In this document: positions 23,526-33,841 of the stretch, in pieces
How positions within the stretch are numbered: position 1 is the first letter of the stretch
Layout of the letters: every line of letters starts with the position of its first letter
DNA from: Rosa chinensis
Taxonomy: Eukaryota; Streptophyta; Magnoliopsida; Rosales; Rosaceae
Length of the DNA stretch: 64,000 nt
Reading direction: 5' to 3'
NCBI RefSeq assembly: GCF_002994745.2
Contig: NC_037092.1
Span: 71,461,823-71,525,822, forward strand
Translations under genes and position numbers: made by a program
The notes under the pieces: model-generated
Told to the model about the DNA's origin: nothing
The model's database searches: none
Seen by the model: the letters and a program-made list of their open reading frames with translations, nothing else

Positions 23526-24671
23526 CGGCAAAACTACGAATCCATCCACCCACCTGGGTTGCTCCAGCCCTTGCCTATTCCAGAAAATGTTTGGGAAGAC
23601 ATTTCGATGGACTTTGTTAAAGGTCTACCAAACTCCCAGGGTTACAATTCAATTATGGTGGTAGTAGATCGCCTCTCCAAGTTTGCACACTTCATCCCTG
23701 TAACTCACCCTTTCACAGCTCCACAAATAGCAGACTTGTTCATGAGAGAGGTCTTTCGACTTCATGGAATGCCCAAGCGAATTGTGAGTGACAGAGACCC
23801 AATATTTATTAGCCATTTTTGGACATCTTTCTTCCAACTTCAAGGCACTCACCTCTGCCATAGCTCTGCTTACCACCCACAAACTGATGGCCAATCTGAA
23901 GTCGTCAACAGATATCTGGAACATTATTTGCGCAACTTCATCTTCGATAAGCCTGCAACTTGGAAAGACCTCCTTTACTGGGCTGAATACTTGCACAATA
24001 CTACTTACCATGCCACAATCAGAATGACACCATATCAGGCATTATATGGTCGTGCACCACCATCCATTTCCATGTATATCCCTGGCACCACCAAGGTTCA
24101 TGCTGTTGACAAGGCACTGCAAGACAGAGATCAATTGCTTTTAAACTTGAAATCACACATGTCAATATTCCAGAATCGAATGAAGCAACATGCAGACAAA
24201 GGAAGAACTGAAAGAGAATTCAAGGAGGGAGATTGGGTTTTCCTAAAACTAAACCCATACCGCCAGAAATCTCTAGTCAAACGACCATCCAACAAACTCT
24301 CAGCAAGATACTATGGCCCTTTCAAAATCAGTGCAAAGATTGGTGCAGTTGCTTACTGTCTCGATCTTCCACCACACTCCAAGCTACACCCTGTCTTCCA
24401 TGTCTCGCTACTCAAGAAGCGAATTGGTGAGGACACCCCACTCTCTTCTACCCTGCCCCAATTCGATGACAAGGGAGAAATCCTTTGGAAGCCAATTAAG
24501 GTTCTGGACATGGGAGTTCGCCGCCATAAGAAGCACTCAATAACTACGTGGCTGGTGCAGTGGGCCGGCATGCCAGAATCTGATGCCATATGGGAAGACG
24601 CCAGTGCCATAGCAGCGCAGTTTCCGAAGTTCCTGAGGACAGGCTCTCTTTCAGAGGGGAGCAGTTATTGA
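23526..24671 (+). pseudogene. Gypsy integrase core and chromodomain
   Basis: It continues in the same frame after the TAA. The catalytic triad is visible: Asp in SMDFVKGLP, Asp in IVSDRDPIF and Glu in DGQSEVVNRYL. The C-terminal part has KLHPVFHVSLLKK followed by a chromodomain (about 24480-24640; WLVQWAGMPESDAIWED), the mark of chromoviruses, which directs integration to modified histones. It ends with TGA at 24669-24671, overlapping the start of the 3' LTR. Confidence 0.9.
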
Positions 24672-24912
24672 GGCCACCACAACACACTACAGCATTCAAC
24701 CCTCAAGCCCAAGTAGATGCTTATTAGCCCATTTCTTTTTGTTGTCCTATGGCACGTGTAGGTTGCCAGCAGTGCATTAGTTGTCACCAGTAGCCTATAT
24801 TATCTGTACCACTTGCCATTGATGGCTTATGGATGAAATGAACTCATTTTGATTTTTGCCTTGTCTTTCAATTTCCTGCAATTTCCTTTACTTTCTTGTA
24901 TGTGTCGCATCA
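24666..24912 (+). repeat. Gypsy 3' LTR, 247 bp
   Basis: It begins tattgaggcc (the first TG has become TA) and ends tgtcgcatca, followed by the CTTAC duplication. About four differences from the 5' LTR are visible. Confidence 0.93.
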
Positions 24913-24917
24913 CTTAC

Positions 24918-25626
24918 ACACAAACACAGGCTTGAAACCCTAAAAAAAATATATATAATAATAATAAATAAATAAATAAATAATAAAATACTTAAACAAA
25001 CAGCCAGCTCCTTCTCTTTAGGGTCTTTATGTGGCAAATGATTGTGACGGCTAGTCGGCCTGTTGTGCTCGTGTCGCGTCTCTCATGATATTGCACCAAC
25101 GACTATTTGTGATGATGAGTTTAATCTGCATCTTATCACACATATTTACCAGTCAAGAAGTGGAGATGGCTAGTGCATATTCGTTTTCATGCATGGGTTG
25201 AGCCATAACTCAGTTGGCATGCTGGCGTTTGGATTTAAGCATTTTATGGCCCGTTGTTATAAATGGTAGCTATCTTTCTTAACTCGTGGTGTAGTGAGTT
25301 TTTGGTACTATTAGTCTTAGGAGGAATGATTAGGTCCGTTAATCTGACTTTGACTGCGATACTTTCTTGTGAACACAAAAAGTTTGATACTATTTCAAAT
25401 GTTTTCCGCGGTAGGTCGGTACTTAACGACAGCACCCGCTTCTGACCTCCTAGACTCCTAGCCTTCGCCTGAGCTCCACCTCCGGTGCTTTTAACCCAGA
25501 CGTGTAAATGGGAATAGGGTTTAGCTCATCTCTATCTGGTAAGCAGACTCTTCAACTCGCATCAATTTGCTCTTAATTTCACCTAAGTAGAGTTGGGTTT
25601 CCTTCAATTTTGTGAATTTCATAACC
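24918..25626. other. Upstream region of GRAS copy 2
   Basis: It holds a short A/T-rich microsatellite (about 24945-24990). From about 25450 on it matches the 5' flank of copies 3 and 4 (36830-37003 and 48570-48740), but more loosely than those two match each other. No other gene was seen. Confidence 0.55.
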
Positions 25627-27624
25627 ATGGATCCACGTTTCTCTGAATTTCCCAGTTTCAATGATCAAACCCTTTTGCCTGATATGTTGAGTGAGTACCC
25701 AAGTAGTGATCCTTCTCAAGATCTTAGCTTTTTGGACCCAAATCCCAGTAACTCTTCATCAAGCTTTAGCCCTGAGGGAGATGATAGTGAGTTTTCTGAC
25801 AGTGTCCTCAAGTACATAAACCAGGTGCTTATTAAGGAGGAAATGCAATCAAAACCCTGTATGTTCCATGACCCTTTGGCTCTTCAAGCCACTGAGGAGT
25901 CTCTTCATGAGATTATTGGAGGAGGGAAAAACCCAACTTCCCAACACCTAAACCCTCTTTGTGTTGATCAAAATGTGTATGGAAATGGGAATGGGAATGG
26001 GATGCTGGGTTCTTATAGGAGTGAGCTAATTGTTCCTGATATGCTTAGTAAGAGTGAATTGTTATTGCAATTTAACCTAGGGGCAGAGGAGGGTAGTAAG
26101 TTTCTTCCTAGAGGTCAATTGATTAGTGCAGAGGGCAACAAGCCGTATGCTGTGGCAGATAGAAAGGCTGGAGATGTGGTAGTCCCGACCCAGAAGAATG
26201 GGAGTGAGCATTTTCGTGTTGGTTCTAGAGGAAAGAAAAATCATCAAAGGGAAGATATAGATTTGGAGGATGGGAGGAGTAACAAGCAATCGGCGGTTTA
26301 TATGGATGGTGAGGAGGGTGAGCTGTCTCATATTTTTGACAAGGTGTTGCTCTCCAAGCCTATCAAGAGTAAAGACGATCAAGTCAGTCAGAATGGAGCA
26401 AACAATAGCCCGCAGCAGGATGGGCTATCTGTTGGAATTGGTAATGGGAAGGTTTGTGGCAAGAATCAAGGCAACAAGAAGGAAGTGATAGATTTGAGGG
26501 CTCTTCTGATTTCATGTGCAGAAGCTGTATCTGTTGATGACCGCGAGACTGCTAGTGAGCTACTAAAGCAGATTATGCAGCACTCTTCCCCATTTGGTGA
26601 TTGTACTCAGAGGTTGGCTCATTGCTTTGCAAATGCTCTTGAAGCGCGGTTGGCTGGCACAGAACCTCAAATATATACTGCTTTAACTACTAAACGAATG
26701 TCAGCTGCTGATTCGCTGAAGTTTTACCAAGCTTATATTGCAGTCTGCCCGTTCATGAAGTTGTTGATGATCTTTGCAAACGATATGATTTTAAAAGCTG
26801 CTGAGAAAGCAGAAACACTACATATAATAGATTTTGGTATCCGTTATGGTTTTCAATGGCCAGCTCTCATTCATTGCCTCTCAAGAAGACCTGGTGGACC
26901 TCCGAAATTACGCATTACAGGGTTAGAGTTTCCCTCAAGTGGTTTTCGACCAGAAGAAGGAGTCCAAGAGACAGGGCATCGCTTGGCAAAGTATTGTAGG
27001 CGATTTAATGTTCCTTTTGAGTACTATGGCATAGCCAAAAAATGGGAAACTCTCCAATTTGATGACCTTAGAGTTCAAAGAAATGAGGTGCTTGCTGTTA
27101 ATTGTCTCAACCGATTCAAGTACCTCCTTGATGAGACTGTTGTGGTAAACAGTCCACGGGATACTGTTCTAAATTTAATTAGGAATTTGAATCCTGATGT
27201 CTTTGTCCAGAGTGTTGTTAATGGATCCCATCATGCACCCTTCTTTGTTCCACGCTTCCGAGAGGCACTATTCCACTTCTCTGCATTGTTTGATATGTTG
27301 GATACCAATTTGCCTCGTGAAGATCAGATGAGATTGGGGTTTGAGAAAGAGTTTATTGGACGTGAAGTTGTGAATATAGTAGCTTGTGAGGGCTTTCAAA
27401 GAATTGTTAGGCCAGAAACATACAAGCAGTGGCAGATTCGAAACATGAGGGCTGGGTTCAGACAGCTGCCATTGGACCGTGAAGTCATGAACAAAATAAA
27501 GGATAAGGTAAAAATGGGGTACCACCCTTCTTTTGTGGTTGATGAAGATGGCCACTGGATGCTGCATGAATGGAAGGGCAGAATTCTGTATGCTTCCGCC
27601 TGTTGGGCACATTCTAGGACTTGA
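25627..27624 (+). CDS. GRAS transcription factor, LISCL subfamily (SCL33/SCL14-like), copy 2
   Basis: An intronless 665-codon frame starts at ATG 25627 (MDPRFSEF). The GTG 15 bases upstream is in frame, but the ATG has the better context (accATGg) and is shared by all copies. The N-terminal half is acidic and Ser/Asn-rich and carries the LISCL motifs YINQVLIKEEM and PCMFHDPLALQATEESL. The GRAS domain occupies about residues 286-661: LHRI (VIDLRALLISCAEAV), VHIID as LHIIDFG, LHRII, PFYRE (VVNGSHHAPFFVPRFREALF) and SAW (YKQWQIRNMRAGFRQLPL). GRAS proteins are nuclear transcriptional regulators; SCL14 relatives act with TGA factors in stress and detoxification responses. Compared with copy 3 it lacks about 61 N-terminal residues in frame (after VDQNV) and three Ser-rich ones. 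It is probably functional, but expression is unknown. Confidence 0.93.
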   Translation: MDPRFSEFPSFNDQTLLPDMLSEYPSSDPSQDLSFLDPNPSNSSSSFSPEGDDSEFSDSVLKYINQVLIKEEMQSKPCMFHDPLALQATEESLHEIIGGGKNPTSQHLNPLCVDQNVYGNGNGNGMLGSYRSELIVPDMLSKSELLLQFNLGAEEGSKFLPRGQLISAEGNKPYAVADRKAGDVVVPTQKNGSEHFRVGSRGKKNHQREDIDLEDGRSNKQSAVYMDGEEGELSHIFDKVLLSKPIKSKDDQVSQNGANNSPQQDGLSVGIGNGKVCGKNQGNKKEVIDLRALLISCAEAVSVDDRETASELLKQIMQHSSPFGDCTQRLAHCFANALEARLAGTEPQIYTALTTKRMSAADSLKFYQAYIAVCPFMKLLMIFANDMILKAAEKAETLHIIDFGIRYGFQWPALIHCLSRRPGGPPKLRITGLEFPSSGFRPEEGVQETGHRLAKYCRRFNVPFEYYGIAKKWETLQFDDLRVQRNEVLAVNCLNRFKYLLDETVVVNSPRDTVLNLIRNLNPDVFVQSVVNGSHHAPFFVPRFREALFHFSALFDMLDTNLPREDQMRLGFEKEFIGREVVNIVACEGFQRIVRPETYKQWQIRNMRAGFRQLPLDREVMNKIKDKVKMGYHPSFVVDEDGHWMLHEWKGRILYASACWAHSRT

Positions 27625-29118
27625 AATGCTTGACTGTTAGAATTGACTCGGACAAATTGGCAAACACGTCATCTTTCCAACCTTGAAGGTAAAAAGCTTA
27701 GTGCACAAGAACTTTACTTCAGTTGTGGAAACAATGTAGTTGGGCTTTAGCAGTTGTTATCTGTATATCACGGCCTCTCAGTTTGGGGACTCGGAAGACC
27801 AGCAACTGTTGTAGTTGTTTGTGCATGTTTTTTCTTTTCCTTTTTTCGGCCAATTGTTGTAGTTGTGTTTAGATATGTAACTATTGTGTATTGCTTAGCA
27901 CCACCCCACTGTAGGTTGCTGTATTGTGTTGCGGATTTGTTAAGTTCTGTTCTGGGGTCTGGATCCTCCCGAATATGTTGTCGCTCAGCTGCCTTTTATG
28001 CAGCTTTTATATGTGGTGAAAGCTGGTCCAATAGGCTACCGCCTTACAATTCTCCCCTTTTTCTTTTCAAAGCGCTGTATAACTTTGGTATTAAATTTGG
28101 TTTATGATTATGAAGTTGAATCTGGCATAAGTTTGATTTGGTCTCTGGTCCCTGGTTTTTGCAGTACTTCTTCTAACTTGTGGAAGATAAAATTGTAAGA
28201 AGAGGAAGACAAAAACGAAGAAGAAAAAGCACAGAAACAAAGAGTCGTTTAAAGACTTGTTAGAATCGGCAGTGTTTTTTGAATCGACTGCTCCATTTCT
28301 TTCTGGTATGTATCCAGTTCATTAATGAAGGCAACCTTTGTACTTTCCAAAAGACATGGACTGATATAGAAACAGAGTAGTGCAGCAGAAGATGTCATCT
28401 GAGATTCAGAATCGGTGTATGGTGAAAATCTGAAGCCTAATATGGCTACATACTAAAGCATAGGTGTCCTCATGAGATGACTCATCACAATAGCGTAAAC
28501 ATACCATTTTAATGATGGAAACCACTGATTTGATAGAACAGTCACAAAACCGATATTAAAGGTGGCCTCATCAACTCAGATGCAACTCAATAAGGGCAGT
28601 GAATCTGTGATGCCATATATTTTCTCATGCTCTGCAATGCATCTTACTGTATCCACGAAGGATATTTGGTGCTACGATTTATTTGTTTTTTTTTTTTTGT
28701 TAGAGTTTAGGATTTTGAGTGTCAACTCAATTGAGCAAACATTTGATGAGACTTTACGTGCTTTATTGAGCAAATGAGTTGTGCGTTCATCACACCTTTT
28801 TTGGTGTTTATGGTGTGCTGAAAGCGGATCACCGTTTGTAATATAGTCTATGATTAAAGTACATTAGAGGATCCATTTCCAGGAGAGTCTCTTTGTAATA
28901 TTTTTCTTTCTTTTCTTCAAGCTTTTGGAAATTGTCGTCGACTAGTTATGTAATGGGGACAGACAGACTCGTCCACTAGAGATTTTTCATTACCCACAAA
29001 AGGAAAGCTTATTAACCCTTTTATATTGTGATCAATGTATCTGACATCATCAACGCTTTAAAGTTACTTTTATTTTTGTTTGCAGAAGATTAACTAGATG
29101 TTGAAAAAGCAAGGAGTA
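27625..29118 (+). other. 3' UTR and flank of GRAS copy 2
   Basis: Nearly identical to 39194-40667 downstream of copy 3, and more distantly alignable with the flanks of copies 1 and 4. Open frames here (for example 27754-28107) are interrupted in the sister copies and are not genes. Confidence 0.75.
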
Positions 29119-29409
29119 TGTTAGAATCAGAATCCATAAAAGGAAATAGAAGAAGTAAATTGCAGAAAATGAAAGGAAATAAGCTAGACAATATTCATAT
29201 TCATCGATAATCTTTTACAATGGAGGCAGGTTGTTTATATAACTCTATCAGCAAACAACCCTACACACACCCATCTACTGAATGACCTGACTCGAGCCCA
29301 ATCAACTATATAATTGTAGAGCCCAATGCAAGATGGAAACACAGCCCATTTAGATAGCTTAACATATCAGCCCAATACAATATGTAATTATAGAACAATA
29401 GTCCTAACA
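29119..29409. mobile_element. Solo LTR, 291 bp (unit 2)
   Basis: It starts tgttagaatcag and ends gtcctaaca, with perfect 5-bp duplications GAGTA at 29114-29118 and 29410-29414. The same insertion sits at 40668-40958, so it predates the duplication that made units 2 and 3. Confidence 0.88.
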
Positions 29410-30748
29410 GAGTACATAATCGGAAATGTCTTGTGAGGTATGAGGAAACTGTGTATTGTAGACTCATGCATTTTGTACTTGCATGAGTATTTGTCTAAGC
29501 ATAATTAGCTACAATGAGCCACGCTCATACTGCCGCCAGCGACACCAACGGGTATCGAGGGTGTGACCGGCGGAAACACAACCAAACAGGCTATCACCTG
29601 AGCTCCGGCCCATCCCGAGATCACCGCTGACTCGCCGCCATGCGCCGCACCAAGACACCTCACTGAAGCATCAAAACCTGGGAACTGAAGCATATCAGTC
29701 CCACATCGAAAACAAGGAAGAGATCAGTCTCTTCCCCACCTATAAAAGGTCAACTTCTCTCTCCTCATTAATTACACATTTACTACTTACCTAACGTTAT
29801 TCTGTCAACACAAATACATTGACTGACTTAGGCATCGGAGAAGAGAAGACCGCCAACTGTGGTCTCCCTCTAACGCCCTTTGTATTTCATTTGACAAATG
29901 TCGGAAGAAACAAGGATATTGCAAGTAGTGGTTCGCCCCTCGAACCAGCATCGACCAAGGTTTGGCTACCGCTGAATCTTAAACATTAACACATTTCAGT
30001 TTTCCAATTTTAGTTTATGATTATGTTCTGGTCTTTTTGATATACTTAAAATAAGCTTAGTAAGGCTTATTAAATCTGTTTTAAGCTATTTGGTAGCATA
30101 AATCACTAAGAACTAGCTAGCGCAGGGTGTTTCGTTTCATTTCGGAACTGCATGCTAGGATCTTATTGTTTTTTTTTTTTCCTATGTCAGAGCAAGCTTG
30201 TTATATATGTATATTATGATTTCTGCAAAGTAGTTATTAGTTTCGATGATCATCTCTTGAATAGTTATCCTTTAACAATGTATGTATGGCTGCCTATCTT
30301 TCTCCAAGGTTGCTTCTAATTCAGTTTCTTGGCTTTTATAGCTTTTTCCACTAAATCCCTAGTAACTATAAGTTTTATTTTTCCATTCAAGGGGAAACAA
30401 ATGTGCTTGTTTGATCTACACTTTCATTTAGCATAACTTGCTGTTTCTTTGAATTGAAAACCCCAAAACAGCATTTGCCAGATTGTCTGCTTCCCCAGGA
30501 TACAAAGATCACTACTAGAAAAGAGAACAACATCTACACCACATTAGTGATGATTGTGATTTGGTGACTTAGAAGCACTGATTTTGCCAAGATTAGCCAA
30601 CCAATAGCGAAATTCAAATCATTTTAGTGAAGATCTTCATTTCATTCAAGTACGATTATCCATGGTTTTCTCTAATTTTTCTTGTTCTATTTTTTCAATT
30701 TATTTTAGGTGTTGATTTGGTTTAATCGTTCAACTCTCAATTTCTTCA
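29410..30748. other. Intergenic with an LTR-like remnant (unit 2)
   Basis: A segment at about 29690-29990 looks like part of an old LTR: tcagtcccacatcg, a TATA box (29741-29748) and a ttgactgacttaggcatcgg stretch. No ends or duplications were found. The rest is non-coding and shared with unit 3; 30405-30730 is also shared with unit 1 (16136-16470). Confidence 0.5.
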
Positions 30749-30935
30749 TGGTATCAGAGCTACAAAGCTTTTAACGAAGAATAATATTTTTTTCATGTCT
30801 CTCCTTCTCCTTCATTATATGGCTACCACAGACTCCTCCTTTCCCAGTCCTAATGTTGCTCATTTTTTCAAGCTCACTAAGACCAACTATCTCATTTGGC
30901 TTTGATAGAGGTGGACGATGGCCGCAAAGGGATAG
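30749..30935 (+). pseudogene. Copia primer site and gag start (unit 2), degenerate
   Basis: tggtatcagagc (30749-30760), a perfect tRNA-iMet-type primer site, follows an LTR-like end (tttcttca). A gag start at 30819 (MATTDSS type; NVAHFFKLTKTNYLIWL) follows. An extra T near 30840 shifts the frame relative to units 3 and 4, and a TGA follows IWL. At about 30935 it joins minus-strand pol sequence head-to-head. Confidence 0.7.
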
Positions 30936-31209
30936 CGGCAACGGCCGAAGGCACTGCGGTTGTCCGAGAGTCTCCATGAATTAACTTTTGATTCTTTCTT
31001 CTTGTAGCTTGATACAAAAAATGTCCGTGTGAAGTCTTAAGAATACGGATCATCATATCACGATCAGGATGACCTAACTTATCGTGCTAAATCCAATATG
31101 TGTCAGAATCCCATAAGTCATCTCTTATAACATTGTTGGATTTAATAGCTCGAATGGTGGTATCATAGAGTCCACTAGAGAGACATATAAGTTTCTCTAA
31201 GATGCGCTT
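30936..31209 (-). pseudogene. Copia GAG-pre-integrase fragment (unit 2)
   Basis: The minus strand reads HDKLGHPDRDMMIRILKTS, the pre-integrase signature of Copia pol. It is preceded by LEKLICLSSGLYDTTIRAI and followed by HGDSRTTAVPSAVAA up to the junction. It is continuous with 33842-35330 once the 2.6 kb solo LTR is removed. The family normally has LWH before DKLGHP; here a stop precedes HD. Confidence 0.8.
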
Positions 31210-33841
31210 TGACAGGACTAGCCCCGGATTTCACCTTGAAATCCGAAGTGGCCCTTTGGGGTCCACCTTAAAAGAAATTCTACCAAAAATTTGGCAGAAC
31301 TTCCCCTAAAAATGGACTACCCAAGACATATAGAAAGACATTTACACTTCTAAGCAATCCATCCTTATTCTCCTGGAGCCATCCTGCTCCCCAAATCACA
31401 ACATCTTCCAATTCACATTACACAATTCCCAACTTAATAACGTAATTCCACGGTTATCAGAGCAATTCTGAAACGAAAGGTATAACAGAATAAAAATTAA
31501 AGAGGGTAAAAGATCAATAAATCCTACAATGCGGAACCAGTGACAACTATGCCTCAGCTCCATGTACGCCCGACCCCAACTAATCTAGCCTGCAAACTGG
31601 ACATTTGAAACCGAAGGGCCCAGGGGAAAAGTATTGAAAAACACGTTAGTGTGAGTGGACAAAAATAAATAATTAAGATGATTTAAATGAAGCAAACTTG
31701 AATACTCTCCCACTTATTTAAATTTATAAAACTCGATGCATGCAACGTTTATAAAACATATTTCTTTAAACTCAAAATCTCGGAAAAACATACCAGACCC
31801 GCTGGTTAAGAGAAATCGGACTAGCCCTACTAGTCAAATAATAAAAGGATATGGGGAAGTAATAGCACCATAAGGGTACAGGAGCCCCTTAGGCTCTACC
31901 CTCAACTCCCACTCACACATAGATTGTGTGAGGAGGAGAACTAATAACCTCGATTACCACTCACGTGAGGAGGAGAATCCTCGACTGCCACTCACAAACA
32001 CAAAGTAAGTGAGGAGGAGACACTAACCGAACAACCCAAGTATGGTGAGGAAAAATAATCAAAAACCAGTAAATCCATAAATCCATAAAGCTTCCCCAAT
32101 ATCTCACGAGAAAATAAGTATATTCCAATGACGTGGCCCAGCACGCCAAAATATTCTCAAAATCATAACCGAGATAAATCAAAATTAATCTCCGAAGGTC
32201 AAATCATAAATCCAAAATTATCATTAAGGCATTCTCAATGCCAAAACCAAAGGTCGATAAACAAATAAGAAAATATATCTCCGACGAATCTCATTTTGAA
32301 AATCTTTCAGAAATCTCAAATCGACGAATGTAAATATATTTAATTCCAAAAACCACCTCGGAAAATAATTTGTCGAATATCAATATCAATCATAAGTTCA
32401 AATCTGAGCATAGAAAACTTACGTTCGAAAATCATGATGGAAAATCCAATCAAAATTCCAATAAATATTCAAAACCAAATAATATCCGAAACTAAATAAT
32501 ATGCTCAAAGAATAATATGATAATTAAATAAAGCATTAATTTAAGAAACAACGCATGCATCATTGTTTAAAACAAAAGTCCACTCACAATACTATATAGG
32601 TGACCACGCATACGGGTTTCTTTTGTTGAACAGTAACTCGGTATAGCGTCATGTACACAATTATATTCCGTAAATAACAATTCGGTAATTAAATACGATT
32701 CCCAAAATCAATCCTCTTAAGCCAACATCTCTATTTCCTTCTCTGATTCAACCCAAACTTTACCACTAACACCATTTCATTAATTTACAAGTTCCAGGGC
32801 AGATTCGAGAGAAATCTGACGGTCGGATTCTCATAAATTGATAATCAAAATTCTAAATATTCGAAAATTAGAAATCGATTCAAAACTTCTCCAATCTTCA
32901 CCAAATTCACAAACATAAGCTCTAGATCAAAAATAGGATTTAACTAGCTAAAACAGAACCCATAACATTGCCATACGCGCCTCCACGCCCGACCTACAGT
33001 GGCGGCGAGTCGGCCCCACGCCGCGCCGCAGGCCAACTTCACCTTCGACTACCAAATTTCAGCCACAACATCTGCTCAACAAGCCTAACACTTTTCTCAA
33101 CTACAACAAGTTCTAATTTTACCTTGAAACAGTCGAAATCGGCCGGTGAAGAGAAACCCAGAAATTTCAAACCCTAGCATCGAAAATTTCTTCGATTCAT
33201 CCTCCATGTTGTGAATTGGAGTTAATAGCTTGAGAGCAATTGATCAATGGCTCGAGACGCTCCTACTAGACCCGGTTTGGTAGTCGGAGATGGCCGGAAA
33301 TGTAGGAATCGCCGGAAAACCTCCAACTGCAACAATGATAGTTTTTGCTTCAATTCGGGGTTTTCGGCCAAATCGCCGTAACCCACGGTCACTAGGGTGT
33401 AGAGGAGGAAGAGGCGCTCTTGTGATGGCCGGTTACACACCGGTTGGTGGCCGGACGACGGTGATTAGAGGGGAAGAAGACAGAGACCGAAAGAGAAAGA
33501 GAGAGAGCTCGGGAAGAGGAGAGAGAAAGGTGGGTTTCCAGATTTAGAAACCTACCACAGTAAAATTTTAATATTTATACCCAATTTACCATGAACAATA
33601 ACTTTTGTATTTCACTTATAACTTTCTCATACGAACTCTGATTTTTACGTACCATATATGCACGCGCTCGGTTTAACGTCCTCTACAATTTTCATGCAGA
33701 ACATTTTCTCCAATTTTGACCCGAACAAAAGTCAACTTTTAGGGCCACTAAAAGTATCAAAACAAAATAAAAAGTGAAAGTAATTGCCGTTTACTGTCCA
33801 AATGACTAGTAAACCAGTAAATTTAGATTCGGGACGTAACA
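31210..33841 (-). mobile_element. Large solo LTR (Gypsy type), 2,632 bp (unit 2)
   Basis: The ends are tgacaggact and gggacgtaaca (TG...CA; on the minus strand it begins tgttacgtccc, as in many plant Gypsy LTRs). The perfect 5-bp duplication CGCTT lies at 31205-31209 and 33842-33846. The empty site is preserved in unit 4 (gatgcgcttacatc near 57972-57985). There is no coding capacity; a locally repeated gtgaggaggaga motif occurs at about 31925-32020. The ends match the 1,145-bp solo LTR at 19887-21031. Confidence 0.85.

Larger units (their letters stand above)
18318..24912 (+). mobile_element. Ty3/Gypsy chromovirus retrotransposon, near full length
   Basis: Two 247-bp LTRs (18318-18564 and 24666-24912) are flanked by CTTAC on both sides (18313-18317 and 24913-24917). 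A tRNA-Met-type primer site follows the first LTR. The internal order gag, protease, RT, RNase H, integrase, chromodomain is that of a chromovirus; the short LTRs might suit the Reina clade, but this is a guess. The LTRs differ at about four positions by eye. A solo LTR (19887-21031) sits in gag. The element is inactive through frameshifts and stops. Confidence 0.95.

Noticed and set aside
25612..25626. GTG start five codons upstream in the GRAS genes
   Set aside because: The plant initiation codon is ATG; the next in-frame ATG has a good context and gives the family-typical MDPRF start.
27754..28107. 117-codon plus-strand frame after GRAS copy 2
   Set aside because: It sits in the 3' UTR; the sister copy 3 flank breaks the frame. 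Low-complexity Phe/Cys composition.
29505..29693. 62-codon minus-strand frame conserved in units 2 and 3
   Set aside because: Short, and conserved only through the recent duplication; no family signature and next to LTR-like sequence.
33290..33547. 85-codon plus-strand frame, repeated at 44827-45042
   Set aside because: Inside the large solo LTR, Arg/Gly-rich, interrupted in unit 3; not a gene.
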